This document shows positions 1-7,595 of a stretch of 12,742 bases of DNA, piece by piece. The stretch lies in NCBI GenBank assembly GCA_023392185.1, contig JAEVZP010000057.1, positions 1 through 12,742 on the forward strand, written 5' to 3'. The first letter of the stretch is position 1; each line of letters opens with the position of its first letter. The notes below the pieces were generated by a model, which did not search any database, had not been told where the DNA came from, and saw only the letters and a program-made list of their open reading frames with translations. A program made the translations under genes and the position numbers. The stretch is from Bacteroidota bacterium (lineage in GTDB: Bacteria > Bacteroidota > Bacteroidia > Chitinophagales > Chitinophagaceae).

Positions 1-29
1 CTAAAAGTCCGGAACCCGGGATGCAAAAA

Positions 30-135
30 TTCAGGAATCAAATTTCCGGAAATCAGGGCGTTGGAACCAGAATCCAAGGGCCAAAAATCAGATGTCAGGG
101 TTCAGATTTCCGGAAATCAGACTTAAAAGTTCAGA
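30..135. repeat. Degenerate TCAG/AATC repeats with two TTTCCGGAAA palindromes
   Basis: Words such as ATTCAGGAATC, AAATCAGG, AAATCAGATGTCAGG and GTTCAGAT follow each other irregularly. The 14-mer TTTCCGGAAATCAG occurs twice (43-56 and 107-120). This kind of low-order, decayed repeat is familiar from intergenic DNA of Bacteroidota; that comparison is from memory. No coding signal is visible. Confidence 0.55.
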
Positions 136-223
136 CAGTTATGCTTTTGACGGAACGGCTGCAAAGGTGGGGCCTTATCCGCCAAAATAAAAAAGCCCCG
201 TTTTCGTTTCCCCCACGTTTTGT

Positions 224-247
224 AGAGACAAGGCATGCCTTGTCTCT
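224..247. repeat. Perfect 24-bp palindrome (REP-like hairpin)
   Basis: Arms AGAGACAAGGCA and TGCCTTGTCTCT are exact reverse complements, preceded by GT so that the left border reads GTAGAGAC. Palindromes bordered by GTAGAGAC/GTCTCTAC are known as dispersed multicopy repeats in cyanobacteria and some Bacteroidota (from memory). Here the right border is GTCTCTTG instead of GTCTCTAC, so the outermost bases do not pair. There is no T-run next to it, so it is unlikely to be a simple terminator. Confidence 0.6.
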
Positions 248-285
248 TGGGCGCACAATCTCGTGGCGGACCGTTTCTCCGACAA

Positions 286-325
286 AAAAATGCCGGTGTA
301 GCCATAAAGCCACACCGACATTTTT
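286..325. terminator. Bidirectional hairpin terminator
   Basis: Left arm 286-302 (AAAAATGCCGGTGTAGC) pairs with right arm 309-325 (GCCACACCGACATTTTT) with two mismatches, around a loop of about 6 nt. On the minus strand the stem is followed by the complement of the A-run 284-290, giving seven Us, so it fits as the terminator of the secreted-protein gene whose stop is at 356. A T-run also follows on the plus strand. Confidence 0.75.
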
Positions 326-343
326 CCGGAAATTTTCCGGAAA
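323..343. repeat. Two adjacent TTTCCGGAAA palindromes
   Basis: Perfect 10-bp palindromes at 323-332 and 334-343 sit between the stop of the secreted-protein gene (356) and its terminator. The same decamer is found at 43, 107, 492, 3426 and 10717. Confidence 0.8.
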
Positions 344-355
344 AATTAAGCTCTT

Positions 356-1378
356 TTACTGCACCGAAAGCTTCTGCACCAAGGCTTCGCCGCTTGCGCT
401 TTGCACCCGGACCAAGTAGATGCCCTTCGTCCAGTCGGCAGTATGGATGTCGATCACGGATTGGCTGCCGGCAGTCTTTTGCAGTACCTTTTTTCCGGAA
501 ATATCCGTAATCAGAATCGTTGCATCAGAGCCGAACTCAGCCGGAATTTCGAGCCGCGTAACGCCGGTAGCCGGGTTGGGTGCCAGGCGGAACGCATCTG
601 CTGCACCCACGTTTTGTACATGCGTCGGACCTGTCACCCGGTAGGCACCGCTGTAAACGGCATCGCCGGCGCTGCCACTGGTGTCAACCGTGACATTGTA
701 GGAATAAGTCATTACCGGGAAGCGGCTGCCCGCTTCAAACCATTCATACTTTTCATCCCGGCTTTCCAGCAGCGTGCCAAAAAGAGCAGCCACCCGGACG
801 TTGATGATCGTGCGGACCAGCAGTACGTTGGAAAAGGTTCCGGCGGGCGTCTTCAGGGTCCCATAGCCTACGCCCTTTACCGTGTCGCTTCCGGTAACGG
901 TCAGTGGCAGCGGGATAACCGGCGTAGTTGCCGTACCGCTCGATACGTCCGTAAACTGGGTGTTGTAGGTGAGCGGGTAGCGGTACAGGTCCAGCGGATT
1001 GGAAAGCTTGACCGTGAAGGCCGGTGAGCTGACGCCGGTTGTCTGCAAAATGTTGCCGCTCGTTTTCAAATACTGATAAAATGAGTCATTCGGAGAACCG
1101 AGCAACAGGTTGGCATTGCTAAATGAAGCGCAGTCGGCCTGCGGCGTGCAGTTAAAGTAGGCAACCGTGTCCATCCCTACCGGGATCACACCGCTGTAAT
1201 CCCAGGTTTGGTTGGCACCTATTGCCGGCAAGACCGGATTGGCACTCGTGTCATCAAAAGCCTTGTAATAGCCCCGGCTGGCATTCGGCATATGCGTAGC
1301 GGCGGTCAGGGTAATCTGCGCACTGGCAGTAGCGGCGGCGCCCACCAGGAGGGCTGCCAGGAGTAAGGATTTTTTCAT
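356..1378 (-). CDS. Secreted T9SS type A sorting domain protein (paralog 1)
   Basis: A 340-residue exported protein of unknown function. The chosen start (ATG at 1378) gives a textbook signal peptide: Lys-Lys, a Leu/Ala core and ASA before Gln21. The in-frame ATG at 1558 would add 60 residues with no signal peptide and would run across the neighbour's terminator. The body is beta-rich, Thr/Ser/Asn-rich, with no catalytic motif I recognise. The last 75 or so residues (RLAPNPATG near the start, TKGIYLVRVQ and KLSVQ at the end) form a type A T9SS sorting domain of the Por_Secre_tail kind, which directs export across the outer membrane and usually surface anchoring. It is a diverged tandem copy of the gene at 1480-2508. 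The two align without gaps over the first 90 residues, including a Cys pair at 77 and 83, the only cysteines seen in this mature protein. The codons for ISGKK contain one TTTCCGGAAA palindrome. Confidence 0.9.
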   Translation of the reverse strand: MKKSLLLAALLVGAAATASAQITLTAATHMPNASRGYYKAFDDTSANPVLPAIGANQTWDYSGVIPVGMDTVAYFNCTPQADCASFSNANLLLGSPNDSFYQYLKTSGNILQTTGVSSPAFTVKLSNPLDLYRYPLTYNTQFTDVSSGTATTPVIPLPLTVTGSDTVKGVGYGTLKTPAGTFSNVLLVRTIINVRVAALFGTLLESRDEKYEWFEAGSRFPVMTYSYNVTVDTSGSAGDAVYSGAYRVTGPTHVQNVGAADAFRLAPNPATGVTRLEIPAEFGSDATILITDISGKKVLQKTAGSQSVIDIHTADWTKGIYLVRVQSASGEALVQKLSVQ

Positions 1379-1414
1379 AAAAAGAAATATGGCAGGAAAG
1401 GTAATGCGCAAAAT

Positions 1415-1447
1415 GAAAATATCTGCCTTTTGGAGGCAGATATTTTC
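1415..1447 (-). terminator. Rho-independent terminator of the second secreted-protein gene
   Basis: A perfect 13-bp stem (GAAAATATCTGCC at 1415-1427, GGCAGATATTTTC at 1435-1447) with a 7-nt loop lies 33 nt past the minus-strand stop at 1480. It ends in U-rich sequence (TATTTTCATTTT on the minus strand). It separates the two paralogs and starts only about 37 nt before the ATG at 1378, so the promoter of the downstream gene must overlap it or lie inside it. The best -7 candidate on the minus strand, TCATTTTG, has one mismatch to TAnnTTTG. Confidence 0.8.
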
Positions 1448-1479
1448 TACTAAACGAATATTTGGTCTAAAAACGTTTC

Positions 1480-2508
1480 TTACCGAACAGACAAGCGTTC
1501 CATAAGCCGGGTGCCCTGCTCGCTCTGAAGCTGCACCAGATACAGGCCTTTCGCCCAATCGGCGGTTTGAAGCGTCAGTTCTGCCGCGCCGTTCAGTACT
1601 TGCCGGAAAACGGTTTTTCCGGTCAGGTCGGTAACAAGTGCCGTGGTGCGGCCGGACTGGAAGTCTTCCGGAATCTGGATGCGCACCTGGTCATAAGCAG
1701 GGTTGGGAACCATTTGAAGACGGGCTGCGGGCAGGAGTGGCGTCTCGACCGACAGCGGACCGCTGATGCGATAGGCGCCCTCAGCGTTGATAAGGGTGAG
1801 TTGGCCATTGCCATCCTCTTCTGCTTCATAAGCCAGTTGCATAACAGGGTAGCGGCTGTTGGCCGTAAACCATTCAAAGCGATAGGAATAACCGCTATCT
1901 ACACCTTGTCCTGGTATGGAGATCGTTCGGGTGGTCAGGCAGCGGAGCATCAGCGCATTTGGATACGTGCCTGCCGGGGTGATAAGCGTCCCATAACCGG
2001 CACCGCTCACAGAATCTCTACCGGTGAGTGTGATGGTAAACGGCGCGCCCTGAATCTGAACGTTGGCGCTGTAGTTTTCTATATACTGCGTGTTGTAGGT
2101 AAAAGGAAACCGGTAGAGATCGTAAGGATCCGTAAACTGGAAGGAGCTGCCCGGCTCAGATACGCCCATCATCCGAAAGGCATTGCTGTCTGCCTTGTAA
2201 TATTCAAAGGCACTGTCGGCCACCGATCCGGAAAGCAGGTTGGCGTTTCCGAAGCCGCTGCAGTTGGCCTGCGGCACGCAGGCAAAATATTCCATACTGT
2301 CCTGGCCGGCTGGGATGACTCCGGAAAAATCCCAGGTCACATTGGTCCCGCTGGCCGGGAGCTGGTAGGAGGTGCTGGTGTCGGCAAAATAAACCAGCCT
2401 GAAAGAGCCGGGTTGCGGCATGTGGTCGGTGGCGTTGAGCGTAATCTGCGCTTGCGCCGTGCCGGCAGTTGCGGCGCAGAAGGCCGCCAGGAGGAGCGTT
2501 TTTTTCAT
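1480..2508 (-). CDS. Secreted T9SS type A sorting domain protein (paralog 2)
   Basis: A 342-residue exported protein of unknown function and the upstream member of a tandem pair. It begins MKKTLLLAAF with an Ala-rich signal peptide ending AQA before Gln21. It shares with its neighbour the motifs TWDFSGVIP (residues 58-66), CVPQANC (77-83), NANLL, DLYR and TYNTQY, with no gaps over the first 90 residues. The C-terminal 75 or so residues (MVPNPAYDQVRI, LTGKTVF, DWAKGLYLVQLQ, ERLSVR) are a type A T9SS sorting domain. A third Cys in the RCLTTRT segment is unique to this copy. Export by Sec and then T9SS is established for this tail family; surface location and biological role are inferred. Upstream (2509-2572) is A/T-rich; TAATTTTA on the minus strand is a one-mismatch candidate for the -7 element. 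Confidence 0.9.
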   Translation of the reverse strand: MKKTLLLAAFCAATAGTAQAQITLNATDHMPQPGSFRLVYFADTSTSYQLPASGTNVTWDFSGVIPAGQDSMEYFACVPQANCSGFGNANLLSGSVADSAFEYYKADSNAFRMMGVSEPGSSFQFTDPYDLYRFPFTYNTQYIENYSANVQIQGAPFTITLTGRDSVSGAGYGTLITPAGTYPNALMLRCLTTRTISIPGQGVDSGYSYRFEWFTANSRYPVMQLAYEAEEDGNGQLTLINAEGAYRISGPLSVETPLLPAARLQMVPNPAYDQVRIQIPEDFQSGRTTALVTDLTGKTVFRQVLNGAAELTLQTADWAKGLYLVQLQSEQGTRLMERLSVR

Positions 2509-2572
2509 GTGGTGGGAAGAATAAATTCACCCTAAAATTAAACGTCTTTTCGAATTGAAAAATAAAAACTTT

Positions 2573-3127
2573 CTACCCCACCGCTCCGAGCGAAAGCACC
2601 TTCCGGGCTTCGTCGTGCACGATCTGCAAAGCGACTTCGGTGGGCAGCTCGCCCGACTCGCTCAGCACGGCGTCTACCATTCGGCGGTGCAGGTCTGTGG
2701 CGGTAGCATCCGGCTTTTGCTGCGCCGCCATTTGGTTGATCATATTCAGCTCCTGCTCTTTGACGCCGCGCACCGTTTCCCATACCTGTCGGCTCACATA
2801 AATCTGCTGGCTCAGGTTGTGTTCCCACTCGGTTTGGATAGTCAGTTTCATGGCAGCAGCAAACTCGGCGGCGCTCATGCCGGTTTCATAGACCCGGCCC
2901 GGCAGGTTTCGCGGGTGGATGCGCTCCAGGAAAAGCGTCAGCCGCTCATAGGCCTGCAGGCGCAGGCGGTGACTCACGTCCTGCGTTTCGCGCAGCAAGG
3001 CAATCTGCTTGCGCTGGGTGTCGGAAACCAGAAACTTGGCGACCACCAGATAGCTGGTCAGCAGCACCACCACCGCCGGTAGGGTGTATTTAAGAATCTC
3101 TAAAAGCGTGGCCGTAATGGGGTTCAT
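2573..3127 (-). CDS. Membrane-anchored conserved protein (resembles DUF7935)
   Basis: A 184-residue protein with one N-terminal transmembrane helix at about residues 14-34 (TLPAVVVLLTSYLVVAKFL) and a long, mostly helical soluble part. The stretch LRLQAYERLTLFLERI (55-70), then NL and the segment EWEHNLSQQIYVS (100-112), is what I recall from a Bacteroidota-restricted family named DUF7935. The function is unknown, and the name is from memory. The frame stays open up to 3328, but the ATG at 3127 is chosen because it places the membrane helix close to the N-terminus and because the longer form would overlap the divergent gene at 3206. It probably faces the cytoplasm with its C-terminal domain. 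It shares a 78-bp divergent promoter region with the DUF2383 gene. Confidence 0.75.
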   Translation of the reverse strand: MNPITATLLEILKYTLPAVVVLLTSYLVVAKFLVSDTQRKQIALLRETQDVSHRLRLQAYERLTLFLERIHPRNLPGRVYETGMSAAEFAAAMKLTIQTEWEHNLSQQIYVSRQVWETVRGVKEQELNMINQMAAQQKPDATATDLHRRMVDAVLSESGELPTEVALQIVHDEARKVLSLGAVG

Positions 3128-3205
3128 AAGAAATGCGAAAATAAGCGGTCTTTGCTGCTGGTATCGTTTTTTTAAAAACAGCCTTGTTAACTTCCTTTTG
3201 CCGTT

Positions 3206-3670
3206 ATGCTTGCCGCCGACAAACACGCAGCGATCCTCAACGACCTGATCCGTATCAACAACGACCGCATTGCCGGCTACGACACCGCCCTTTCCAAGCT
3301 GCCGGCAAGTGAAACCGTTGTGCGTCAACTCTTTGAAAGCCTGCGTGAGGAGTCACAGCGTTTTCGCGCGGCTCTTATTAACAGGGTCGCTATCCTCGGT
3401 GCGGAAGTTGCTGCCGACAGCACTTTTTCCGGAAAATTGTTTCGTACCTGGATGGATATAAAAGCCGGTTGGGCAGGCGTCGACATGGGTGCACTGGTAG
3501 AAAGTTGCGCCCTGGGCGAGGACGCCTGGCAGAAAGCCTACGAAACCGTGCTGACACCCGGCAGCGGGCTGCCGGCAGAAAGCCTGGAACTTATTAAAGT
3601 GCAATACAACGCCGGCCGGCAATCGTCCCGTCTGCTGAAGGAATGCGAACGGGTGTTGTCTATGTCGTAG
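3206..3670 (+). CDS. PA2169 / DUF2383 family ferritin-like four-helix protein
   Basis: A 154-residue soluble protein predicted to form a four-helix bundle. Recognisable family signatures are LNDLIRINNDRIAGY (11-25), the central SGKLFRTWMDIKAG (75-88), and ESCALGEDAWQKAYE (99-113), which places acidic residues in a helix. A C-terminal helix with QYNAGRQSSRLLKECERV follows. The family is ferritin-like and commonly annotated 'PA2169 family four-helix-bundle protein'; metal binding has been proposed but the role is not settled, and it often sits among stress-response genes. The ATG at 3206 follows CTTTTG closely (TCCTTTTG at 3193-3200, one mismatch to the Bacteroidota -7 box), so the transcript may be nearly leaderless. 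It is divergent from the membrane protein gene at 3127, and a hairpin follows at 3682. One TTTCCGGAAA palindrome lies in the FSGK codons. Confidence 0.85.
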   Translation: MLAADKHAAILNDLIRINNDRIAGYDTALSKLPASETVVRQLFESLREESQRFRAALINRVAILGAEVAADSTFSGKLFRTWMDIKAGWAGVDMGALVESCALGEDAWQKAYETVLTPGSGLPAESLELIKVQYNAGRQSSRLLKECERVLSMS

Positions 3671-3681
3671 CCTCCTGAACC

Positions 3682-3719
3682 GCCACCTCCGGTGGCTCCG
3701 GAAAAAACTTTTTTCCGGA
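3682..3719 (+). terminator. Double-hairpin terminator after the DUF2383 gene
   Basis: GCCACC-TCC-GGTGGC (3682-3696) forms a 6-bp stem with a 3-nt loop. Directly after it comes an 11-bp inverted repeat TCCGGAAAAAA / TTTTTTCCGGA around one central C (3697-3719), supplying a run of six Ts. It lies 12 nt after the stop at 3670. It also contains a TTCCGGAA core related to the recurring palindrome of this window. Confidence 0.6.
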
Positions 3720-3774
3720 ACTAAAACCTCTCTTCTGAACTGATCTCTTTTACACTAGAAACCTCCATTTGATT

Positions 3775-4143
3775 ATGAATCCGCAAACTCCTGCTCTGGG
3801 CAATCCATCTGATCCCATGCCTTATATGACTTCCATGGCTACCTGCATGAATAAAATAGTGCTGGATGGTTATGTGGATACTTTTAAAGTAACCGAAACC
3901 GGGCTGCACTCCCTGAAAGAAGACCGCTATTATCAGCCGCAGGATGTTTGCATCGTCAACTATTTCCGGTTTGAAGGCATGTCAGATCCGGCCGATAATA
4001 CCATTCTCTATCAGATTGAAACTTCTGATGGCCTTAAAGGGTCTCTGGTGGATGCCTATGGCGCGTACTCGGACGCCGGTGTCAACGAGTTTATGAAAGA
4101 AGTGCAGGAGCTGCAAAAGAAAAAGCCGAAAAAGGCGATTTAA
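3775..4143 (+). CDS. Small conserved Bacteroidota protein, often labelled 'phosphoribosylpyrophosphate synthetase'
   Basis: A 122-residue cytosolic protein with no signal peptide. The core NYFRFEGMSDPADNTILY (62-79) followed by GLKGSLVDAYGAYSD (86-100) matches a small family widespread in Bacteroidota that databases often call phosphoribosylpyrophosphate synthetase. It is far too short for a true PRPP synthetase (about 310 residues) and I see no PRPP loop, so that name should not be trusted; the function is unknown. The N-terminal 20 residues are Pro/Asn-rich and the family usually starts near MTSMATCMNK, so an internal Met (residue 15, 18 or 21) could be the true start. A TTG at 3769 would add only two residues. 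The C-terminus is a Lys-rich helix. It appears monocistronic, with terminators on both sides. Confidence 0.75.
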   Translation: MNPQTPALGNPSDPMPYMTSMATCMNKIVLDGYVDTFKVTETGLHSLKEDRYYQPQDVCIVNYFRFEGMSDPADNTILYQIETSDGLKGSLVDAYGAYSDAGVNEFMKEVQELQKKKPKKAI

Positions 4144-4181
4144 GGCTGGGTGCTGCCGGGCCTTTGTGCAAAAAAGACCCC

Positions 4182-4222
4182 AAGGGAGTGGGGGCCGGTT
4201 CAGGCCCGCCACTCCTTTTTTT
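4182..4222 (+). terminator. Strong Rho-independent terminator
   Basis: GGAGTGG (4185-4191) pairs with CCACTCC (4209-4215). Inside it GGGCC (4192-4196) pairs with GGCCC (4203-4207), around a 6-nt loop with one bulged G. Seven Ts follow at 4216-4222. It starts about 40 nt after the stop of the 122-residue protein and isolates rpoN from upstream transcription. Confidence 0.9.
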
Positions 4223-4494
4223 AGGGCACGTCCGAAACGGCGTGTAAGAGCGCTGCCCCGCATTGTACGGGCTTCACCAGAGGGCTTGTTCTACATTTTG
4301 GGCAAAAGATTCTACAGGTTGGCACGTTTTTATTGCAAGTGGGTGGAGTGGTGTTTTTTCGGTTATTCGCTTGATGTTGATAACCAGCGCGAAACGATTG
4401 GTTGATTTTTATCTGTTTGTGCCTGTTTTTGGAAGCAGGTTTGCATAACAGGGGTATTCGTTTCATCAGGCAAAACGCTGCTTCTTAATATAAT
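4223..4494 (+). promoter_or_regulatory. Gene-free rpoN leader region
   Basis: About 270 bp without a convincing gene between the terminator and the rpoN ATG; the promoter of rpoN must lie here. Weak candidates are TATTCGTTT at 4455-4463, with TTTG at 4428-4431 as a possible -33 element, though the spacing is not ideal. TTGGCAC at 4319-4325 followed by TTGCA at 4333 resembles a sigma-54 promoter but is two bases too long between GG and GC. No riboswitch-like structure was recognised. Confidence 0.4.
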
Positions 4495-5916
4495 ATGCTC
4501 ACACAAACGCAAACGCAACGTCAAACGCTCAAAATATTACCCCAACAAATACAGTTGCTCAACCTGTATTTTCTGAATAACCTGGAGCTCGAACAACGCA
4601 TCCGTACCGAACTGGAAGAAAATCCTTTCCTCGACAGCAATGCCGAAGAAACCTTTGAGGAAGCCGAAACCAAGCCCTCCAAAGATGATGTGCAGGACTA
4701 TCAGGACTGGGAGGAACGAGGGTATGATGATGTGCCGGATTACCGGGAAGAATATCAGAACTACTTTACCAGTGAGGTAACGCCCAAAGTAGCCATTGCC
4801 GGTGCGGTTCACTTTAAAGATGATGCCCGGCAGCAGCTGCGGATGCTGACGCTGGAAGACCGGCAGTTTGAAATTGCCGATTATCTCATCAACGCGCTCA
4901 ACCACCAGGGCCTTATGGACAAACCTCTGGCCGAGATGGCGGATGAGATTTCTTTTTCGCTGGGCATTCTGGTGGATGAAGAAGAGGTGCTGCAAATTCT
5001 CAAAATTATTCAAACGCTCGATCCAACCGGTCTGGGCTCGCGGAGCGTGCAGGAATGCCTTGAAATCCAGCTGATGCAGATGGACAGCAGTCGCCCCGAA
5101 ATTGCCACGGCTCAAAAGCTGGTGCAGCACCATTTCAACGACCTGATGCACCGGCAGTTTGAAAAGATTTATCACCAACTGGGCATCAACGATGAAGAGC
5201 TGCGAACCGTACTCGGGCTGATCGGCGGACTCAAATTTCACCCGGTGATTGAAGAGGTTTCGCACTACGAGCCCAAGACCACCATTATCCCCGATTATAT
5301 CATCAACCGCTTCGGCGATACCATTCAGGTCAATCTCTACAGTTCGCGCTCGGCTGCCGTATTTGTAAATCAGGGCCTCTATGAGCAGCTGGCCGGTCAA
5401 ATCACCAACCGCGACCGCGGTGCCAATCAGTATATCAAAAGCAAACTGGCTTCTGCACAGTGGTTTGTCAACGCCGTGAAGCAGCGCGAAGACACGATGA
5501 TGCGTATCATGACCACCATTGTAGAAATGCAGCACGAATATTTCATGGAAGGCGACATCCGGATGCTAAAGCCGATGGTGCTGCGCATGGTGGCCGAAAA
5601 AGCGGGGCTCGACATTTCCACCGTTTCGCGGATTACGTCCAACAAATATGCCGAAACCCATTTTGGCCTCGTATATCTCAAGGATCTGTTCTCAGAAGGC
5701 ATTGCCGACAAGAAAGGAGAAGTTATCTCCAACAAGGTCATTCAGTCGGTAATAGAAGAAGCGATTGCCGGTGAAGACAAGCGTAAACCCTATACCGATC
5801 AGCAACTCGTAAACATCCTTTCCGCTAAAGGTTATAATATTGCCCGCCGGACAGTTGCCAAATACCGGGAACAGATGCGCATTCCGATTGCGCAGATCCG
5901 GGCCGTGTGGGCCTAA
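4495..5916 (+). CDS. rpoN: RNA polymerase sigma-54 factor
   Basis: Sigma-54 binds core RNA polymerase and recognises -24/-12 promoters, which open only after an AAA+ activator hydrolyses ATP. At 473 residues it has nearly the usual length (E. coli about 477) and all regions. Region I is Gln/Leu-rich (1-45: QTQRQTLKILPQQIQLL). Region II is acidic (50-90). The core-binding domain covers about 105-300, with LDPTGLGSRSVQECL at 175-189. A helix-turn-helix lies around 360-385 (EKAGLDISTVSRITSNKY). The diagnostic RpoN box ARRTVAKYRE is intact at 450-459. The ATG at 4495 is the natural start because it begins the conserved Gln-rich region. Immediately downstream is an NtrC-type activator with two kinases, the class of protein that needs sigma-54. 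Its promoter must lie in the 270-bp leader. Confidence 0.97.
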   Translation: MLTQTQTQRQTLKILPQQIQLLNLYFLNNLELEQRIRTELEENPFLDSNAEETFEEAETKPSKDDVQDYQDWEERGYDDVPDYREEYQNYFTSEVTPKVAIAGAVHFKDDARQQLRMLTLEDRQFEIADYLINALNHQGLMDKPLAEMADEISFSLGILVDEEEVLQILKIIQTLDPTGLGSRSVQECLEIQLMQMDSSRPEIATAQKLVQHHFNDLMHRQFEKIYHQLGINDEELRTVLGLIGGLKFHPVIEEVSHYEPKTTIIPDYIINRFGDTIQVNLYSSRSAAVFVNQGLYEQLAGQITNRDRGANQYIKSKLASAQWFVNAVKQREDTMMRIMTTIVEMQHEYFMEGDIRMLKPMVLRMVAEKAGLDISTVSRITSNKYAETHFGLVYLKDLFSEGIADKKGEVISNKVIQSVIEEAIAGEDKRKPYTDQQLVNILSAKGYNIARRTVAKYREQMRIPIAQIRAVWA

Positions 5917-5961
5917 AGCTTTTGGAAACCACCTTCCCTTGCTTTCCAAAGCATCCGGCCC
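5909..5961 (+). terminator. Imperfect hairpin at the end of rpoN
   Basis: GGGCC (5909-5913) overlaps the last codons and pairs with GGCCC (5957-5961). Inside it GCTTTTGGAAA (5918-5928) pairs with TTTCCAAAGC (5943-5952), leaving one bulged base. TTTCTGT follows, a poor U-run. It may act as a weak or partial terminator between rpoN and the regulator gene, so read-through remains possible. Confidence 0.4.
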
Positions 5962-6011
5962 TTTCTGTAATAGAAATTTAAGAACGCTTTGTAAGGGAAA
6001 AATGTATCTTT

Positions 6012-6031
6012 TAAGACCGGCGCCGGTCTTA
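6012..6031. promoter_or_regulatory. Perfect 20-bp palindrome upstream of the sigma-54 activator
   Basis: TAAGACCGGC and GCCGGTCTTA are exact reverse complements. The site lies 32 nt before the ATG at 6063. It directly follows TATCTTTT (6005-6012), a one-mismatch candidate for the -7 element, so it would sit near the transcription start. It could be an operator for a dimeric regulator (including autoregulation), a 5' UTR stem, or the terminator of rpoN; the U-run after it is weak (ATTA). Confidence 0.5.
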
Positions 6032-6062
6032 TTACCTCACATTCAAGAAAAATTATCATTTA

Positions 6063-7595
6063 ATGGCTCAAAAAATTCTGGTAGTAGATGATGACAACGA
6101 CATGTGTTTGTTGCTCAACCGCTTCCTTTCCCGTCATGGCTTCGAAGTCATCGGGATCAACAGCGGGACCGCTGCTACTGCCTGGCTGCAAAAAGACAAA
6201 CCCGACCTCATCCTGACCGACTTCCGGCTCGATGATATGACGGGTGCCGACCTGCTTGCCAAGGCGAAAGAACTCCATCCGCAGGTGCCGGTGATCATCA
6301 TTACGGGTTACAGCGATGTAAAAGACGCGGTTGAAGTCATGAAAATCGGTGCCTACGACTATGTTACCAAGCCGCTTTTCCCGGATGAAATCCTGCTGAC
6401 AATCAAAAAGGCCCTTTCCGAAGGGCCGCGTCCCGGCGGCGCGGTGGCGGCAGCCCCGGCGGCAAAAGAAGCTCCTCCTACCACCGGTGGCACACGCGCC
6501 AAAGCAGCAGCAGCAGCAGCCGGCAACAGTGAGTATATCTTTGGCGACAGCCCGGAATTTGCCACCATCCTGCAGCAGATCGACCTGGTGGCGCCCACCA
6601 ACTTCAGCGTTGTGATCTACGGCGAAAGCGGCTCCGGTAAAGAAGTGATTGCCCAGCAGATCCACCGGCGCAGCAACCGCGCCAACAAGCCTTTTATCGC
6701 CATCGACTGTGGGGCGCTGAGCAAAGAACTGGCGGCTTCCGAACTTTTCGGACACGTAAAAGGCTCCTTTACCGGTGCGCTGGCCGATAAGGTCGGTTCG
6801 TTTGAACTGGCCAATGAAGGCACTATTTTTCTGGATGAAATCGCCAACCTGTCTTATGATATTCAGGTGAGCCTGCTGCGGGTGATTCAGGAGCGCAAAA
6901 TGCGCCGGGTGGGCAGCAATAAAGACATTAGCCTGGATGTGCGCATCATTGTAGCTTCCAACGAAAAGCTGTGGGACGCCGCCCGTAAAGGCAAGTTCCG
7001 CGAAGACCTGTACCACCGCTTTAATGAGTTCAGCATTGAAGTGCCGCCGCTGCGCCGCCGCAAAAGCGACCTGATGACCTTTGCCCGGCACTTCCTGCAC
7101 AGCACCAACGAAGAGCTGGGTAAATCCGTCAAAGGCTTTTCACCGGAAGTGGAAAACATCTTCCTCAACTATGTGTGGCACGGCAACCTGCGCGAACTTA
7201 AAAACGTGGTGAAACGTGCTACATTGCTTACTGCCGGCGACTATGTGGAGGCTATCTCTTTGCCTTTTGAGATCACCAACTTCCACCGCCTGCGATTTGA
7301 CGATGGGCAGCCCGAGGAGCCTTTGCGCACTGCCCCGGCCACTACTGCCGCCGCGCCACAGCCGCAGGCCGCTGCTCCAGGAACAATCGCACCAGCAGTA
7401 GCCGATGATCCGGTATCACTCGGCGATAAGATGAAGAACGACAAAATAGACTCCGAATACCAGAGTATCCTGAATGCCCTGAAGCAGTCGAACTTCAACA
7501 AAAGCAAGGCCGCAAAACTGCTCGACATCGACCGGAAAACGCTCTACAACAAGATGCGGCAATACAAGGAATTTAATAATGAAAGCGAAGTATGA
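6063..7595 (+). CDS. NtrC-family sigma-54-dependent response regulator (REC-AAA+-Fis HTH)
   Basis: A 510-residue enhancer-binding protein that, once phosphorylated, should oligomerise and use ATP to open sigma-54 promoters. The receiver covers 1-120, with acidic D9-D11, phospho-acceptor D53, T81 and K103. After an Ala/Pro linker the AAA+ domain spans about 155-400. It has Walker A GESGSGKE (187-194), the sigma-54 contact loop GSFTGA (234-239; canonical GAFTGA), Walker B GTIFLDEI (253-260) and the arginine-finger segment FREDLYHR (312-319). A second Ala/Pro-rich linker (about 418-450) leads to a Fis-type helix-turn-helix (about 463-505, with KAAKLLDIDRKTLYNKM). All catalytic residues are present. 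The linker holds a (GCA)5 run at 6504-6518. The gene lies 146 bp after rpoN and overlaps the next kinase gene by 4 nt, so the kinase is the probable partner. Its targets are not visible. Confidence 0.96.
   Translation: MAQKILVVDDDNDMCLLLNRFLSRHGFEVIGINSGTAATAWLQKDKPDLILTDFRLDDMTGADLLAKAKELHPQVPVIIITGYSDVKDAVEVMKIGAYDYVTKPLFPDEILLTIKKALSEGPRPGGAVAAAPAAKEAPPTTGGTRAKAAAAAAGNSEYIFGDSPEFATILQQIDLVAPTNFSVVIYGESGSGKEVIAQQIHRRSNRANKPFIAIDCGALSKELAASELFGHVKGSFTGALADKVGSFELANEGTIFLDEIANLSYDIQVSLLRVIQERKMRRVGSNKDISLDVRIIVASNEKLWDAARKGKFREDLYHRFNEFSIEVPPLRRRKSDLMTFARHFLHSTNEELGKSVKGFSPEVENIFLNYVWHGNLRELKNVVKRATLLTAGDYVEAISLPFEITNFHRLRFDDGQPEEPLRTAPATTAAAPQPQAAAPGTIAPAVADDPVSLGDKMKNDKIDSEYQSILNALKQSNFNKSKAAKLLDIDRKTLYNKMRQYKEFNNESEV

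Larger units (their letters stand above)
1..355. other. Gene-free, repeat-rich intergenic region
   Basis: No convincing gene lies here; the short open frames are not conserved-looking and overlap hairpins. The stretch holds degenerate TCAG/AATC-type repeats with two TTTCCGGAAA palindromes (about 30-135), an A-run plus GCCCCGTTTT that resembles half of a terminator (about 190-204), a perfect 24-bp palindrome (224-247), a hairpin terminator (286-325) and two more TTTCCGGAAA copies (323-343). It lies downstream of the minus-strand gene ending at 356. Confidence 0.7.
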